Source: Cryptomeria japonica (taxonomy: Eukaryota > Streptophyta > Pinopsida > Cupressales > Cupressaceae). Taken from it: a stretch of DNA of 64,000 nt. The translations under genes were made by a program, and so were the position numbers. The notes under the pieces were generated by a model. That model was given only the letters and a program-made list of their open reading frames with translations, was not told the origin of the DNA and searched no databases. Positions 22,701 through 35,333 of the stretch are shown one piece after another (position 1 is the first letter of the stretch; every line of letters begins with the position of its first letter). Location of the stretch: contig NC_081408.1 of assembly GCF_030272615.1 (NCBI RefSeq), positions 761,910,673 through 761,974,672 of the forward strand. Direction: 5' to 3'.

Positions 22701-23339
22701 CTAAGAAGAAAGTGTGGGCCCGCCAAGGTGGAACTGGTGGTATGAAAGAAAGATACGTGGCCAGTATCAAGTGGAATGCGAAGGGAATTTCAAGGCCAAT
22801 GGTTGAATGCCACGTGGTATCATGTAGCCAATAAAAAAGTGGGACCCAGAGTAAAGCCAAAGCTATCAGTTAACCTAACGCTCGATCAAGTTTCCTTTGA
22901 TCGAACGGTTGGCGTTATTTCGCAGGACCAAGCTGCCCGATAGTTATGCTTCGTGAAGTTGAAAAAGAGCAGAATGAAACACTTGCAGGAATGTTGTGAC
23001 CCGTTGGAGCGAAAAATACGAATTCTTGTATGAATTCAATTTTTAAGGGACGGCCGAAGCATGCGGAATCAATGTTATAGTTAAGGCCCTGAGTACAAAT
23101 ATTTGATTTCCTAACAATCGGGTAAAGATATCTTTTAAAGGATTTTGCAGAAGAGTAGACGCAGAGTTATTTTCATGATATACAGAGCAAGTCGGTTTAG
23201 TTGCAGAGCAAATTCCTTCAAGCAAAGAACAGATTCTCTCGTATTTTTGTGTAGCAATTCTTGTGCAGTGTTCTAAAATAGATAATTAATTCTTCGTAGA
23301 GTTGTTTTAAGAGTGGCATTTATTTCTTGCATTTTCAAA

Positions 23340-26300
23340 ATGGCTCCTAAAAGAGAATTTTCTGGTAAGGTTAACTATTCAGAGAGGAGTGTATGTGATG
23401 ATTTTTTAGAACAGTTGACGTTGTCAACTAACCAGGCATCAAAGGCAAAAGAGCTAGTGCCCAAGGCTCCCCGTCTAATGATAGGAGAAGGATTATATGA
23501 CAAGGGCAATTGGTTGAGAGACCCACAGGTTGGACTGTCTGGGTTGGGGTTGTTTAAAGTGGGATTCGAAATGAGAAATTCTCCTACCCCGCAAAACAGT
23601 ATCTGGGAACTGGATGTTGGAAAACTAGTTGTCCTAGGAGTATTCATGGACATAGATTTGCTAACCCAAATTGCGTTCAACTATGACCCAGTCACAAGAA
23701 ACATTCGGGCTGTAAATGGGAAAACCCTTGTGGAAATTAATGCTGAAGAGTTTAGGACAGCATTTGGGCTTAATGAGTTTACAAACTTTCTAGAACCAAT
23801 AAACTTCACAGCATTGGCCCAAATTTATGGTGCATAGAGGAGTCATCTCAGGAATGGGCCTCTTAAGGAATTTTTTGTGAAAATAGGAGGGTTAATAGTT
23901 GTAGGACCTAACACACAAGAGCCCTTCTCATTAAGTATGTTCACCCTAAGGGCTAAAGGACTGTATTGGGCACTTTGCCAAGTTTTGGGAGAAGATGCTG
24001 AAGCAAATATGCCAAATCATTACTTGTTAATGATCGCTCAGATTTTGAATCCTTCTCTTGTAATCGCATTTGATTATGCCGCTTATATTGTTGATGCTAT
24101 TCATGGAGGGTTGATAGGAATCAAGAATGGAAAGGTGGACAGGCCTTTCAGATGGTACTCACTCCTAATACATCTTTTTCTCTTCAAAGGTGGTGATTAC
24201 TTTGCCAGTGGACTGGACCTGGTTAAGGAAAAGGAAGGAGAAAAAATGCCAGTACAGTTATGGAGTACTGTATTGTCATGGGACAGAGAGGATGCCAGTT
24301 TTTTGAAGTTTGATAAATATTTTGCATCTAAAATAAGGACTCTCCTCTGCTAAGAGAACCCAAGAATCCCCAAGGTTCTTCTGGAATTCATAAGACCAAA
24401 AGAATTCGCAGAGAACATAAACATTGTTCATAACTGGGGTGACATTTATTTATATCCAGTTTCCACAGTTTTCAGAGTTTTTGGTTTCAGAGGCACTCCA
24501 TTTTTGTTACCTTACCAGGTCCCTCTCAAAGTGGGAATCGTGGAGATCCTCAGACAAATTGGTGGCTTGCAAGAGGCAGAGTTGACAGGCAGGGGTAAAG
24601 GGACTATTTTCCCTGTAGCTACCATAGCCCACCAATCTGTAATAACAAAGGGAGGCTAGAATTGCTTTGAGGATTTCCTCAGACCTTATCATTTATCCAC
24701 TGCAGTGTCCAGGTGTGCCGATCCAAAGGACTTCTTTAATGGTATGTTTAGGAAGAAGGTAGCATGTAGAGGTAAGCCTCATCAATTCCAATTTCCTGAA
24801 GACCTCATCAGAAATGAATTTGATCTAGATGAGCAGGAGCTAAGAAAAGAAAAGTGGGTGGCTTATAAGAAAGCCCTAGATTTTGTGCATCAGTTTGATG
24901 CTAGCTATGACCCATTGTCTAGCTTTTTCCCACTAGAAGAGAAAATAAAGTTTTTAATTGTTTGCTTTGAGGATGTGATGCAGACATTGAAGGAGAAGAG
25001 GGAAGTTGTAATCAAGAGCAACCTTGAGAAAGCCAGAATGATCTTTAGTAGGTCAGCTTCTAGCAAGCCAATCCCTCCTGGTGATTACACATTGCATAAA
25101 AAATCAGGTTATAGTGTGTTGGTGCCTACAACAGGGGAGCCCTCTACCTCCAAAGGAAAGAGGAAGATACAAGATGTCATTGACATCCAAGAGAGCCCAA
25201 AGAAGCAAAGGGTGGGGAAAGAAATACAATTAGATACACCTTTGTATTCCCCATCCCAATCCCCTATCCATATAGGAAATGAGCAAGCAGCAGCTGAGCA
25301 ACTCATACAATTGGGTAGTCTAGGGGAAATTGCATACACCTATGATGAAGTAGAGGAAGGGATGCCGGAAGAACCCATTGCTGCTGGAATGGATATTACT
25401 TCCACTGAACTTAAAGGCCAAGAGTGGGATCCTGAAATAAAGCAGGCAAGTAGTGCCTTTCTAGCTGATAATAATTTTGTCACATCAGAAGCATTCGTGC
25501 AATTTATATGGAAGCAGCACATAGATAAATATAATGCTAGATGTGAAACAAGAAAAGCAGAGCAACCCAATAAAGATCCAGCCTTGGTGGAAGAGGAAAT
25601 AAAGCAGGAGATGATGGAAGAATTCAAAACCATCACCCCTGAGTAGGGAAGAGACATGGTAGCACAAGCTGGAGTGCTCATATTACCTGAATGGGATATT
25701 GCAGATGCCCTGGTATTAGATGCAATAAGAAAAGAGACAAAACCCATGGAGGGGGTTACTTTCAATAAGGACAATGCTGCACTTGTCATGTGGTCCCTCA
25801 AGAGAAATGAGAGCGAGAAAAGAAAGGACACCCCAGGGTCAAGTTACCTTGGTGGAATGATGGTGAAGAGAGTGCAGAGTACAGGGGTAGTAGAGGTTGC
25901 CAGCACTGTGTTGGAGACTGCAAAATTTAGTGTTGCAGTAGCAGAGAAAGAAGCCAAAGAGAAGGAGGCCCTCCAAATTAAGCTGGAAACAGTTTTGAAG
26001 GCTTATAACAATGCCAAGGAGGAGGTAAGAGGTAAGGATAGCATCATTGCCAAATTGCAAAGCTAGTTGACTGGACAATACCATCAAGGTGAGTCTTCAA
26101 CACTGATGATCTCCTCTTCTCCTGCAAGACCCCCACCTACTAGCCCTATCATTGAATTTCCACCATCTCCAGCACCCTCCAGCTCTCAAATGATTGAAAT
26201 CACTCCCCAAGAGTTAGAAAATTTGAAACAGGCTCAGGCCTTGTATGCAAAGAAGTATGAGGAGAGAGTAAGGGCTACCATATCCAGTTTTGCAGATACA

Positions 26301-26981
26301 ATAAATGCCTCATTGCTCTACAACAATGTAGGTAAAATTATGGAAATATGGAATGAGCTCAGGAGAGACAAGGCCATTTTGACGCCTATTTTTGATAGAT
26401 GGAGGCCTAGGGAGAAGGATTTAGAGTTTATGTGTGTATCCTGCGATGAAGCAAGGGCCAATCCTATTATTAAATCTACTTCTAATGTCGCTAAAATCTT
26501 AATTCAATTAGCAGCAAAAGTGGATAATGTGGATAGAAAGGTCAATTTGTGCAAGAAGGAATACACTGACCAAGTTTTTGAGTTGCTCCCAGGAGTTTTT
26601 GCTAGCCCGGATCAGTTAAAAGACAAACAAATATGGCTCAAGGAGATAGAAGCTAAATTGTCAGCAAGAGTTAAAGGAATTATTGATCTTGATGATGCTT
26701 CTTTCTTCATTGTGACAGTACAAGAGATAGAGAAAATTAAATCACATTATGGTTTTCTCAATTCAGAAGTCAACAAAATGAGAAATTCTTGGAAAAGGTT
26801 GACTAAAACTAAAGATAATGTGATTAATTTCTCATGGCCGACAGAAGAGGTATATAGTGAGTGGGCAACTAAATATGCCACCCATGATCCGGAGTAGTTG
26901 GAGAGCGCCCCTGAAAAGATAGAAGAGGTTGCAACCGAACAAACTGTTGAAGAAACTGCAGAGGCTGAAAAGAGTTTGTAA
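23340..26981 (+). pseudogene. Unrecognised 1,213-codon frame with six in-frame stops
   Basis: Starts at the ATG at 23340 (MAPKREFSGKVNYSERSV) and runs in one frame to TAA at 26979. Internal stops are TAG 23835, TAA 24351, TAG 24657, TAG 25644, TAG 26064 and TAG 26895; no frameshift is needed anywhere. I recognise no domain. Residues 1 to about 560 look globular with hydrophobic segments (FRWYSLLIHLFLF, about 24150). A basic cluster (GKRKIQ, then PKKQR; about residues 605-625) resembles a nuclear signal. A charged heptad-like coil (about 865-908) precedes a Pro/Ser-rich linker (about 915-945) and a second helical region. The layout of globular part, basic linker and coiled coil resembles PMD or transposon accessory proteins, but no sequence motif proves it. 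It may be a stop-damaged gene. Confidence 0.6.
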
Positions 26982-27920
26982 CCGCTTTTGCGAAAAGTTT
27001 GTAACCTCTTTACTTTGAAAGAAATGATTGTAACAAACTCTCCTCGAGAAGTCCGAAGCTTTGTGCATCCATGTTGTTATAAATGGATACCAGGACTAGA
27101 GGAAAAAAGATCGCAAAAAATTGTAAGAAAACGTTGTAGAAATTTATCTGAGCCTTTCTAAGTCTAATGGAGAATCAAAATTTCTTGTAATATTTTTTGA
27201 ACTGAATATCAATATACAGACCATCGGTTTTGAGTAAAGCTCTATGTTGTCTTCAAGTTTGTTCACAAATCTGTTTACTATTTTCATTCTGAATAATCCA
27301 GGGTTATTCTGTTTGAATGGAATTGCAAAGTAATTTTAGTAGAAGTGTTCGTTAGCTTTTCTCTTTAGGAGGGAAATTAAAGAGGCGGGGATCACTCATA
27401 CCAGTAAACTCTCTGGAAGGAACTTTGAATTTTGATGACCATAGCTTGATTTAGAATGCTTGAGTTCTTGTAGGTGTTAGGCATATACAAGGAATGATAG
27501 AAACCAAGCTGATGGGAAGCATAAAGATGTTATGTTTGAGGAGTCTTATTTGAGTTTAGATGACTCTATGACCTTGGATAAGGCATTGGTATTAATTGAA
27601 GTTGTCTATTGCATGCTTTGTTGATCAAAATGTTGAACTTAAGTACAATTTCCATTCTTTGTTTTCAATTGATTTCAAGGTGAATAGACCCACTGGTTTT
27701 CTGGACTGGTTTGTTGTGGGTTTATGTTCGAAAGCATGAATTTAATTCACAAAGGTATACCCACCTGGGCTCTGAGTAAGCCCGAAGTGTAGAAGGTCTA
27801 ATCAAACCTTTTCATATGTTGTCTTGAGAATTTCCTTATCTTTGATGTCTCTTCTGCACCAAGCTTTAAACCATATTATTTTAAGGATGTTAAAGGGAAT
27901 CAGATTTTGAAGACAACACA
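26982..27920. other. 3' flank of the giant frame
   Basis: No coding frame recognised. AT-rich sequence with AATATCAATATACAG near 27205 could hold a polyadenylation region, since AATAAA-like signals in plants are loose. No LTR or tRNA seen. Confidence 0.4.
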
Positions 27921-28051
27921 CTTCGCTATCAAGATGTGTGTCACAAATGATAGATTTTTAGAGTCGGGCCTATAGAATGTATGTTTACTTCACCGTCATT
28001 CTTAGTCCCATAACCGCTACTTTTAGTTCGGTAAATAACATTAAAATATTT

Positions 28052-28119
28052 TTAAAATCGTACAGGTACATCTACCATGAATAACAACTCCAAAGAACAT
28101 CTTAACTGTAATTTGTCGC

Positions 28120-28175
<56 letters not shown>

Positions 28176-29291
28176 AAACACTTACGTGATGTTCTGATGA
28201 AAAAATCAGATTTGTCTACTTGGATTTAGATATGCTTTTGCAATTGCCCACTTGGACGTGTATGAAAGTTTGGCCATTGATAATACTCAGCCTCTTTAGA
28301 TCATTTTGAATTAATGCTCAATTGTTTAATTTGTTTCCTTGAATTATTTTTGCATAAATACTAAATTTTATGACTAATGTCCACCACATAATGTTTTTTG
28401 CATTAATACTAAATTTTACTTCTGGTTTGCACCACATAAAGTTTTTTTGCATTAATAGTGAATTTTACATTTGCATCACAAAAAAAATAGCTGAGATTAA
28501 GGACAAGAAATTTGGAGTTTAATCTACCTAAAAGAGTGCATATTTTTTCCCTCCATTTATTCCACCAACGAACATGGCTCATCGATTAGTATTACTATAT
28601 AGTTTCCCAATCGTAGACTAAGAATTACAAATTTTGTACAAATATCACACGGTTTTATTAAGAAAAGAATATGGATGGTGGTGCTAACATCATGAGTTGG
28701 GGTATTTGTGAAGTCTGGCATGGCCATTCATGCAAGCAATATTTGTGTATGTACATCATTTTCCCTTTCTTCCTATGTGTAGAAATGGGTACAGAGCTGG
28801 GATTTTCAGGATCAACATTATTCACTGAGATGAATAGGTCCCCTCTTGGATGGTAAAAAGTTCAAAGGACAAGGTCAATGGGCATTTTGGTGTCGACAAT
28901 TCAAGTCGACCTTCTAGGAACGAATTCGAACATTCACATATTTCTCAAATCTAGGTTCGTGGCTCCATTTGATGATTGTAGCTCACTGTTTGTGCATAAT
29001 TGCTTCAATTCACATACATTTACCCTAATCTCCACATTTTCACAATTCAACTTATAAAGAGGGAATTAATTCCTAACTGGTGAATCTAATTAGAATTTAT
29101 CAACCCCATCTTGGTTGGAATGAGGCTAGATCTATTGGATTTACCCCTCTTTAATGTAATTGGTTCTTAAGGAAAAATTAATGGTTTTACTACATCATTG
29201 GGTGAAACCTTAATTTTTCACCCTTTTCAAAGAGAAACAAATTTTTTAACACTACTATCACAAGAAGAAGACCTCATGTTGATGGAATATA
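28052..29291 (+). repeat. Repeat X, copy 1
   Basis: A 1.2-kb segment whose reverse complement is found, split by an insertion, at 51391-51679 and 57856-58661. Anchors: TACAGGTACATCT (28061), TTTAGATCATTTTGAATTAA (28297), ATTTGTGTATGTACATCATT (28740), ACTGTTTGTGCATAATTGCT (28987). It contains a TA run at about 28123-28172 that is only a few units long in copy 2. A 61-codon frame at 28671-28856 has a diverged counterpart in copy 2, but I cannot name it. The right end is interrupted by C4. Confidence 0.85.
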
Positions 29292-30741
29292 TGTTGAACA
29301 CTGAATACCACTGAGAGGGGGGTGAATCAGTGGTTTCTAGCTTTTTCACTTTTCTAAACTCTCAAAATATCAATTACCCACTTAAATTTTAAGTAGTCAT
29401 ACCGGTAATATAAGAAAGAGAACCAAAGAGATCATTCACACACAAATGATTCACAACTCCAGATTTACGAGGAAAACCCAATATGGGAAAAAGCTCGGCG
29501 AGAAAAGCTGCTAGAGACTACGGCTCCAATCCAGCCTCACGGGTAAAACACTGACTTACAAAGATTTTGGGCACCAACCCAAGGACCATCAACCCCTGCA
29601 CTTTTAGGGCACCAACCCAAGGAGCACCAACCCTTGCACCAAGCTTCAACTTGGTGATGTATATTGAAATACTATTTGAATATAATTAAGGCTTCTTGTT
29701 GCAAATGAATTCTGCAACTCTTTGATCAAATGACACTCTGCCGATTGACAGTCTTTTCTCCTCCACTGAAACTCACACTGTCGATTGTGGAATTATTGTC
29801 TTTGTTTCACAACCTCTGTTATCTTTCTTTCCCTCTCACACATAGTCTCTCAACACACTGGATCACACTAGGATGCTGCCTGCTCTACCACACCTTACCG
29901 GTTAGGCTCAACTGCAAGACTATAGAACTGCCGGTAGAATCCTCTCACCGGTATGCTTGCTCATGCACACTGCAACTTTCTTCAATTCTTTCTAAGGCTC
30001 ACAAATCCTTTTTCTTGCTTACTTTCTCTACTCTTCTCCTCTTTCACAGCATCAAATCCTTATGTTTTGAGCTCTCATTTCTTATATGGTGATTTCTCGC
30101 TAGAACGCAATTCAAAAACTTGAGCGGTCAGGGTTTCCTCTTTTTGACACAATCTTCATGAGATCCAATCCACCCTATCTTGGATCGATCACTTGTCCTT
30201 GAAGGATGCACCTACACATGGTTTCCATTATCCAATGCACATTTTTTGGAAATGGCAATCTTGAATCGGATCTTTTGTCACGAAATCAATCGACACATAA
30301 AGTGCTTCAGAAGTTTCCTTTTCGAGGACTTCCTGAATCAGATTTCCTTTGCATAGATTCACATGCCAACTACTCTCTGATCTTCCTCTGTCATTCCTTC
30401 TTCCTTGAGTCGCAATCAGTCAGATACAATCCTGTGATTTGTGGCTCCTTCATTAATGGCGATTATCTGTTTCATCAACCCTGTCGATGAGGCTTCACCA
30501 ACCACAACACGTTTGCTACCTCTGCTTCACATGGCGTCACAAAGATCAAGACATGGCCCACCAACACATAGTTGGTCCGGAAAACACATACCAATACCAC
30601 TCTTTGCCGGTAGAGCTTTCCTCTTCTGTTAACCGGTAGGGCACCCTATACCAGTAGCACATCTTTACCTCCGGTGGTGTGAGAAAACTTTAACATCATG
30701 TCGGTTGACATCAATGACAATTTGGTGCCAAAATGCCAACA
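29292..30741 (-). repeat. C4 3' LTR (1,450 bp)
   Basis: Minus-strand start TGTTGGCATTTTGGCACC, end TCAACA. It pairs with 44105-45558 with visible but modest divergence (roughly one change in twenty bases by eye). Confidence 0.93.
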
Positions 30742-31020
30742 ATCTCCCCCTTTGGCATTGATGTCAACTTCTAGTGAGATACTTCATACCATTACATTTA
30801 TCCCCCTTTGACACAATGACAAAGGGTAATGTGCACTCCCCCTTTGATTCATACCAAGCTCTCCCTGTGACCACTATCAACTCCCCCTGAGCCACATAAA
30901 ACCTACCTAGGCAGACGACACAACTCCCAACTTGTATCAGAGATACTCAAAAGTGCTTATCGGTAATGGTTTGGTGAAAATGTCTACTACTTGTTCACCA
31001 GTAGGAACAAATTTTAAATC
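30742..31020 (-). pseudogene. C4 RNase H end and 3' untranslated part
   Basis: Minus strand encodes LKFVPTGEQVVDIFTKPLP (about 31018-30960), the final motif of Copia RNase H, then a short untranslated stretch rich in CCCCCTTTG on the plus strand, ending in the polypurine tract. It is cut from the rest of pol by G5. Confidence 0.85.
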
Positions 31021-32773
31021 AATTGTATAGCATCAATCAAAAGCACACACCACATTTGCACCGTATCTCTTGCCTAACCTAAAGGTACTCACTGTCTTGA
31101 TGTTTTTCCGTTTTATCTCCGGTTTCTTCTATTTTTTCACCAGTATTGCTAAATTCTTCTCTTCTATCTCCCTACCAATTTTCATTCTTTTTCAAGAGAT
31201 CGCCTGATTTTTCAAAATTTTCGGCCCATCTCTCAAGGGGGCATACCACCCATTAAATTAACATTTATGGGGCATTTTTCTTCACACTTATTTTTCTTTC
31301 TTTGAAACGACACGATAAACCGCACCATCTCAAAGAGGGGCAAATATAGTCACATAAATCTGTCCAGTTTAATTAAATGAATATTTGCTATTTATTTGAT
31401 TAAAAAGCCCACTAGCCATCAATTAATTAAATTAACATTTAATTAATTCATCTTCAAACATTCTCCTATTAATTAAATAAATTATTCAATTTATTTTAAT
31501 TAATTCATTAAACTAAATTCACAATCAATTAAATGAATAAATCCTATTTATTTCATTTAATCCCCTCTTATTTTAAATAAATTAAATAAAACATTTATTT
31601 AAATCATTAAACCCCACCCCACTTGCATTCTCCTAAAAAGGCAACTTGCACCTATTTGTTGAAATAAATAAATTTTATTTTAATAAAAATCATATTTTCC
31701 CTCACCCACCAAACCCACTTGCAATCCTAATCCCCTTCTAGATTCTTCTAACCCCTTGCTAATTAGCCTAATCTATCCTCTAATTATTGTCACATTCCTA
31801 ATCAACTTGGAGTCACTTCTCAAAGACTTCAAAGTCTTTGAAAAGCATTTAAGGCTTGATGTGTTCAACAAGCTAACCTCTAAAGTCTTCTAAACCACTA
31901 ATGGCTCTTACATGACCATTTATGGTTAAATCCACTTGCACCTATGGTTAGGGACTTTGACCCATAACTCAACCCTCATGTGACCCATGTGTCTTCTCAA
32001 GAATTTATTGCTTTGACCATGGTTATCCTCACTAACTCTTGCACAAGAGTTTATCCATTGGATAAAAGCATTATTCTTTGAATAATGAATTTATTCACTC
32101 AACTCAACCTTAACCTTACCTCCCAAGTTAACCCTCAGGTCATGTCAAGCATTTAATGCTTCTTCCCTCTCCTCTCAACCCATCTCATGTTGATATTTGT
32201 CATCCTGGGATTGGATTGAAAGTCCTCACATGGATCTTAAACCCTTCAATCCTAACCTTTGTTGAGATTACTCAATCTCAACCATCCCTTGCTCCATTTT
32301 TCTTATAAATAGAGCTCATTTCTTCATAAAGAGATCCTGAAAAACTTGAATGCATTTATATTATAGTCATTTTTAGAGAGAGAATTTAGCATAAATAATC
32401 AATATATTGTTATTTTAGATTAAAATAAATCATTTTCATTCCATATCATCTAATATTAGCTTTTTGTTTACACTTGCATTGCATAAGTAATTCATTTTTC
32501 ATCTTGAACCTCCATAAGACATCCATAGTGCAAAAAGTTGCTGAGAGCTACACTTATTTGGAACTTGGAGAGGAGAGGAACAAGGAAGGAGAAGCTACCG
32601 GCATGGTAGAGAGCATATGGAGATGTTTAGTTACATTTTGTAGATTCATTATGCTTTTTATTTGTTTTGTAGTGTCTTTCTTGATATGCTTGCTTAGGAT
32701 AGTGTTTTCCATGTGATTTCTAACACTAACAAATTGGTTTCTTATTGTTTGTGTTTGGTTATCATAACTAATC
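31006..32773 (+). repeat. G5 left direct repeat (LTR-containing)
   Basis: Contains a polypurine-like CAAAGAGGGGCAAA at 31331-31344 followed by TATAGTCACA, which resembles the G3 LTR start, and a promoter-like TATAAATAGAGCTC at about 32315. The true LTR therefore probably starts near 31345, with about 340 bp of internal sequence to its left. An 80-codon frame near the right end is shared by both copies and is not evidence of a gene by itself. Confidence 0.75.
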
Positions 32774-35333
32774 TTTGATAGACTAGAACAATATCATGTT
32801 CAACTCAACCTAAAGAAATGTGTCCTTGTAGTAGCCTCAGGGAAGCTTCTAGGATACATTGTCTCAAGCAAAGGCATTGAGGTCGACTCAGCCAAAGTCA
32901 AAGCAAACATGGACATGCCACCTCCAAAGAATATCAGTTAGCTAAGGACAGTCCAAGGGCAGCTACAATCCATCTGAAGATTCATTACACAACTGGCAGA
33001 TAAGTGTCACCCCTTTACACACCTGTTACACAAAAACATCTTGTTTCAATGGGATGCTAGATGCCATCAAGCATTCCAGATGCTTAAAGACTATCTCATG
33101 AATACACCATTATTGATCCCACCAGATCCGAGTAGACCTCTATTGCTCTATATTTCAGCAACAAATACAACATTGGGTGTACTACTGGCACAACATAATG
33201 CAGAAGGAAAAGAGTGTGTTGTATACTACATTTCTCACACACCAGTTGGCTATAAACTCAATTACACCCCTATTGAGTGAGCTTGCCTAGCAGTAATCTT
33301 GGCAACCACTAAACTGAGGCACTACCTGTTAACATATAAAGTACAACTTATTGCAAAGATCGATCCACTAAAGTACTTACTCAACAAAGCAGCATTGATT
33401 GGCCGCTTGGCCAAATGGGTGATGATTCTAAGTGAATTTGACATCGATTATGTGGACCGTAAGGCTATCAAGGGCCAAGTTATTATAGATCAGTTGGCTA
33501 ATGCATCCCTCATAGGCGATCATCCTCTTATTTCCAATTTTCTAGATGAAGAGATATTCATGATCACAACAGCACAACCATGGAAATTATACTTTGATGG
33601 TTCATACACTAGGCATGGCTCGGGGGCAGGCATTCTATTTATCACACCTCAAGGTGACAGCATCCCAAAGTCTTACAAGCTCACATTTCCATGCACAAAC
33701 AACATAGCAGAATATGAGGCCCTGATCACCGGACTCCGACTAGCCATACAATGGAAATTAAAAGAGCTACAAATATATGGTGACTCCCAATTGGTCATCC
33801 GACAAGTAAATGATGAATATCAGACCAAGGATGAAAAACTCATGTCGTACAAGCAAATGGTGGACAAATTAAAGGCATCATTTACTACTATCACCTTTGA
33901 GTAGATACCCAGAGATCAGAATCTAGTTGCTGATGCTATGGCTACTATTGCATCTCTCCTTGATCTTCCACAAAATTCAACACGCTATGAGTTCTTGGTA
34001 GAACAACTTTGGATTCCTGCTTATGATATCCCTAAATCTAAGATGATATGTCACCTTATCCATTTTGAATCCTCATGGTATGGTGAGTTCTACACCTATC
34101 TACGCGATCATACACTTCCTCCTAACCAATCGAATAACCAACATAAAACCTTCATTCGCCAAATCGCTCGATATACCATTATTGTTGAAACCCTATACCG
34201 ATGCAGTCTTGATGGTACTCTCCTTCGATGTCTAGAACAGGATGAGATAACAAAGGCCTTGGAAGAGGTACATGAAGGAATTTGTGGAACTCACGCAAGC
34301 GGTCCTTCACTAGCAAAGAAGATCATACACGCTAGATACTATTGGTCATCCATGGAAAAAGACCCCTACTATTTTGTCAGAAAATGCAAGAAATGCCAAG
34401 TTCATGGAGACCTGATACATGCACCAGCACAGGAATTGCAACCAATCACAATACCATGGCCCTTTTGTCAATGGGGACTTGACCTTGTGGGTAAAATCCA
34501 TCCATCTTCATCCAACGGCCACAAATTTATTATTACCGCTACTGAATATTTCACAAAGTGGAACGAAGGTCTTCCACTTACCCAAGTCACTGGCAAGCAG
34601 ATCACCTCATTCATCCTTAATTACATCATCTGCCAGTATGGTGTACCCATGTCCATCATCATAGATAACAGGCTTCCTTTCAAAAATCGGGATATCCGTG
34701 AGCTCTATGAGAAGTTTCATATCCAACACCGCTTTTCCACGCCCTATTACCCACAAGGCAATGGTTAGGTCGAAGCATCGAACAAAAACATATTGAGAAT
34801 CCTCAAGAAGACACTCAATGATGTCGGTCATGATTGTCATGTTCAATTAAATCTAGCACTATGGGCGTATCGAACTAGCATTCGAACCCCTATAGGCGCA
34901 ACTCCCTACTCACTGGTTTATGGTGCAGAAGCCATCCTTCCTATTGAGGTCGAGATACCATCTCTACGGGTATACTTGCATAATCTCATAGATGATGACG
35001 CATACAGAGTATCAAGTCTTCAATACTTAGAGCTCCTTGATGAAAAATGACAAGCTGCATACAACCACCCTCAAAGCCTATCAGCAACACATGAGCAAGA
35101 GCTATAATCATCGAGTTAGACCTCATGCATTTGAGGTAGGTGATCTTGTTCACAGAGAGAATCCTCGTAACCAACCAAACAGAGAACATCAAGGAAATTT
35201 TGAATCAAACTGGTTGGGTCCATATGTTATCACTGTTGTATTTGGGTCTAGGGCATATCAGTTGGCTACTTCAGAAGGAGAACCGCTAGTAGATCCAATC
35301 AACAACATGCACCTCAAACGGTTTTATACATAA
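32774..35333 (+). pseudogene. G5 RT end, two RNase H domains and integrase
   Basis: Starts in the RT thumb (LNLKKCVL, about 32810), then RT-associated RNase H (LLYISATNTTLGVLLAQ, about 33150), a second Tat-type RNase H (LYFDGSYTRHGSGAGI, about 33585; NIAEYEALI, about 33700), integrase zinc finger (H-GTHASG...CKKC, about 34270-34400), core (WGLDLVGKIH, about 34475; IIDNRLPF, about 34660; VEASNKN, about 34770) and the C-terminal tail ending MHLKRFYT at 35330. From 33041 to about 35040 it is one frame with stops TGA 33278, TAG 33902, TAG 34766 and TGA 35048, then a +1 shift. Having two RNase H domains is diagnostic of the Tat lineage. Confidence 0.9.

Larger units (their letters stand above)
21176..28003 (+). 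mobile_element. Segment bounded by inverted repeats with one giant frame
   Basis: The first 28 bases (21176-21203, AAGAATGACGGTGAAGTAAA...) are perfectly repeated in reverse complement at 27976-28003. Similarity continues inwards with mismatches to about 21258 and 27921 (shared word GTCACAAAT). Between them lie a hairpin, a promoter-like tandem repeat and a 1,213-codon frame. Perfect termini over 6.8 kb suggest a DNA transposon or a segment moved by one, but I see no transposase motif, no clear target duplication and no LTRs. The ends could also come from an unrelated inverted duplication. Confidence 0.5.

Noticed and set aside
23340-26981. Genetic-code change or programmed readthrough at TAG
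   Set aside because: Plant nuclear genes use TAG as stop, and methylation-driven CAG-to-TAG mutation explains the pattern more simply; C1 shows the same bias.
29730-30632. Open frames of 60-120 codons in the C4 LTR
   Set aside because: They lie in an LTR, are poorly matched in the partner LTR, and show no domain.
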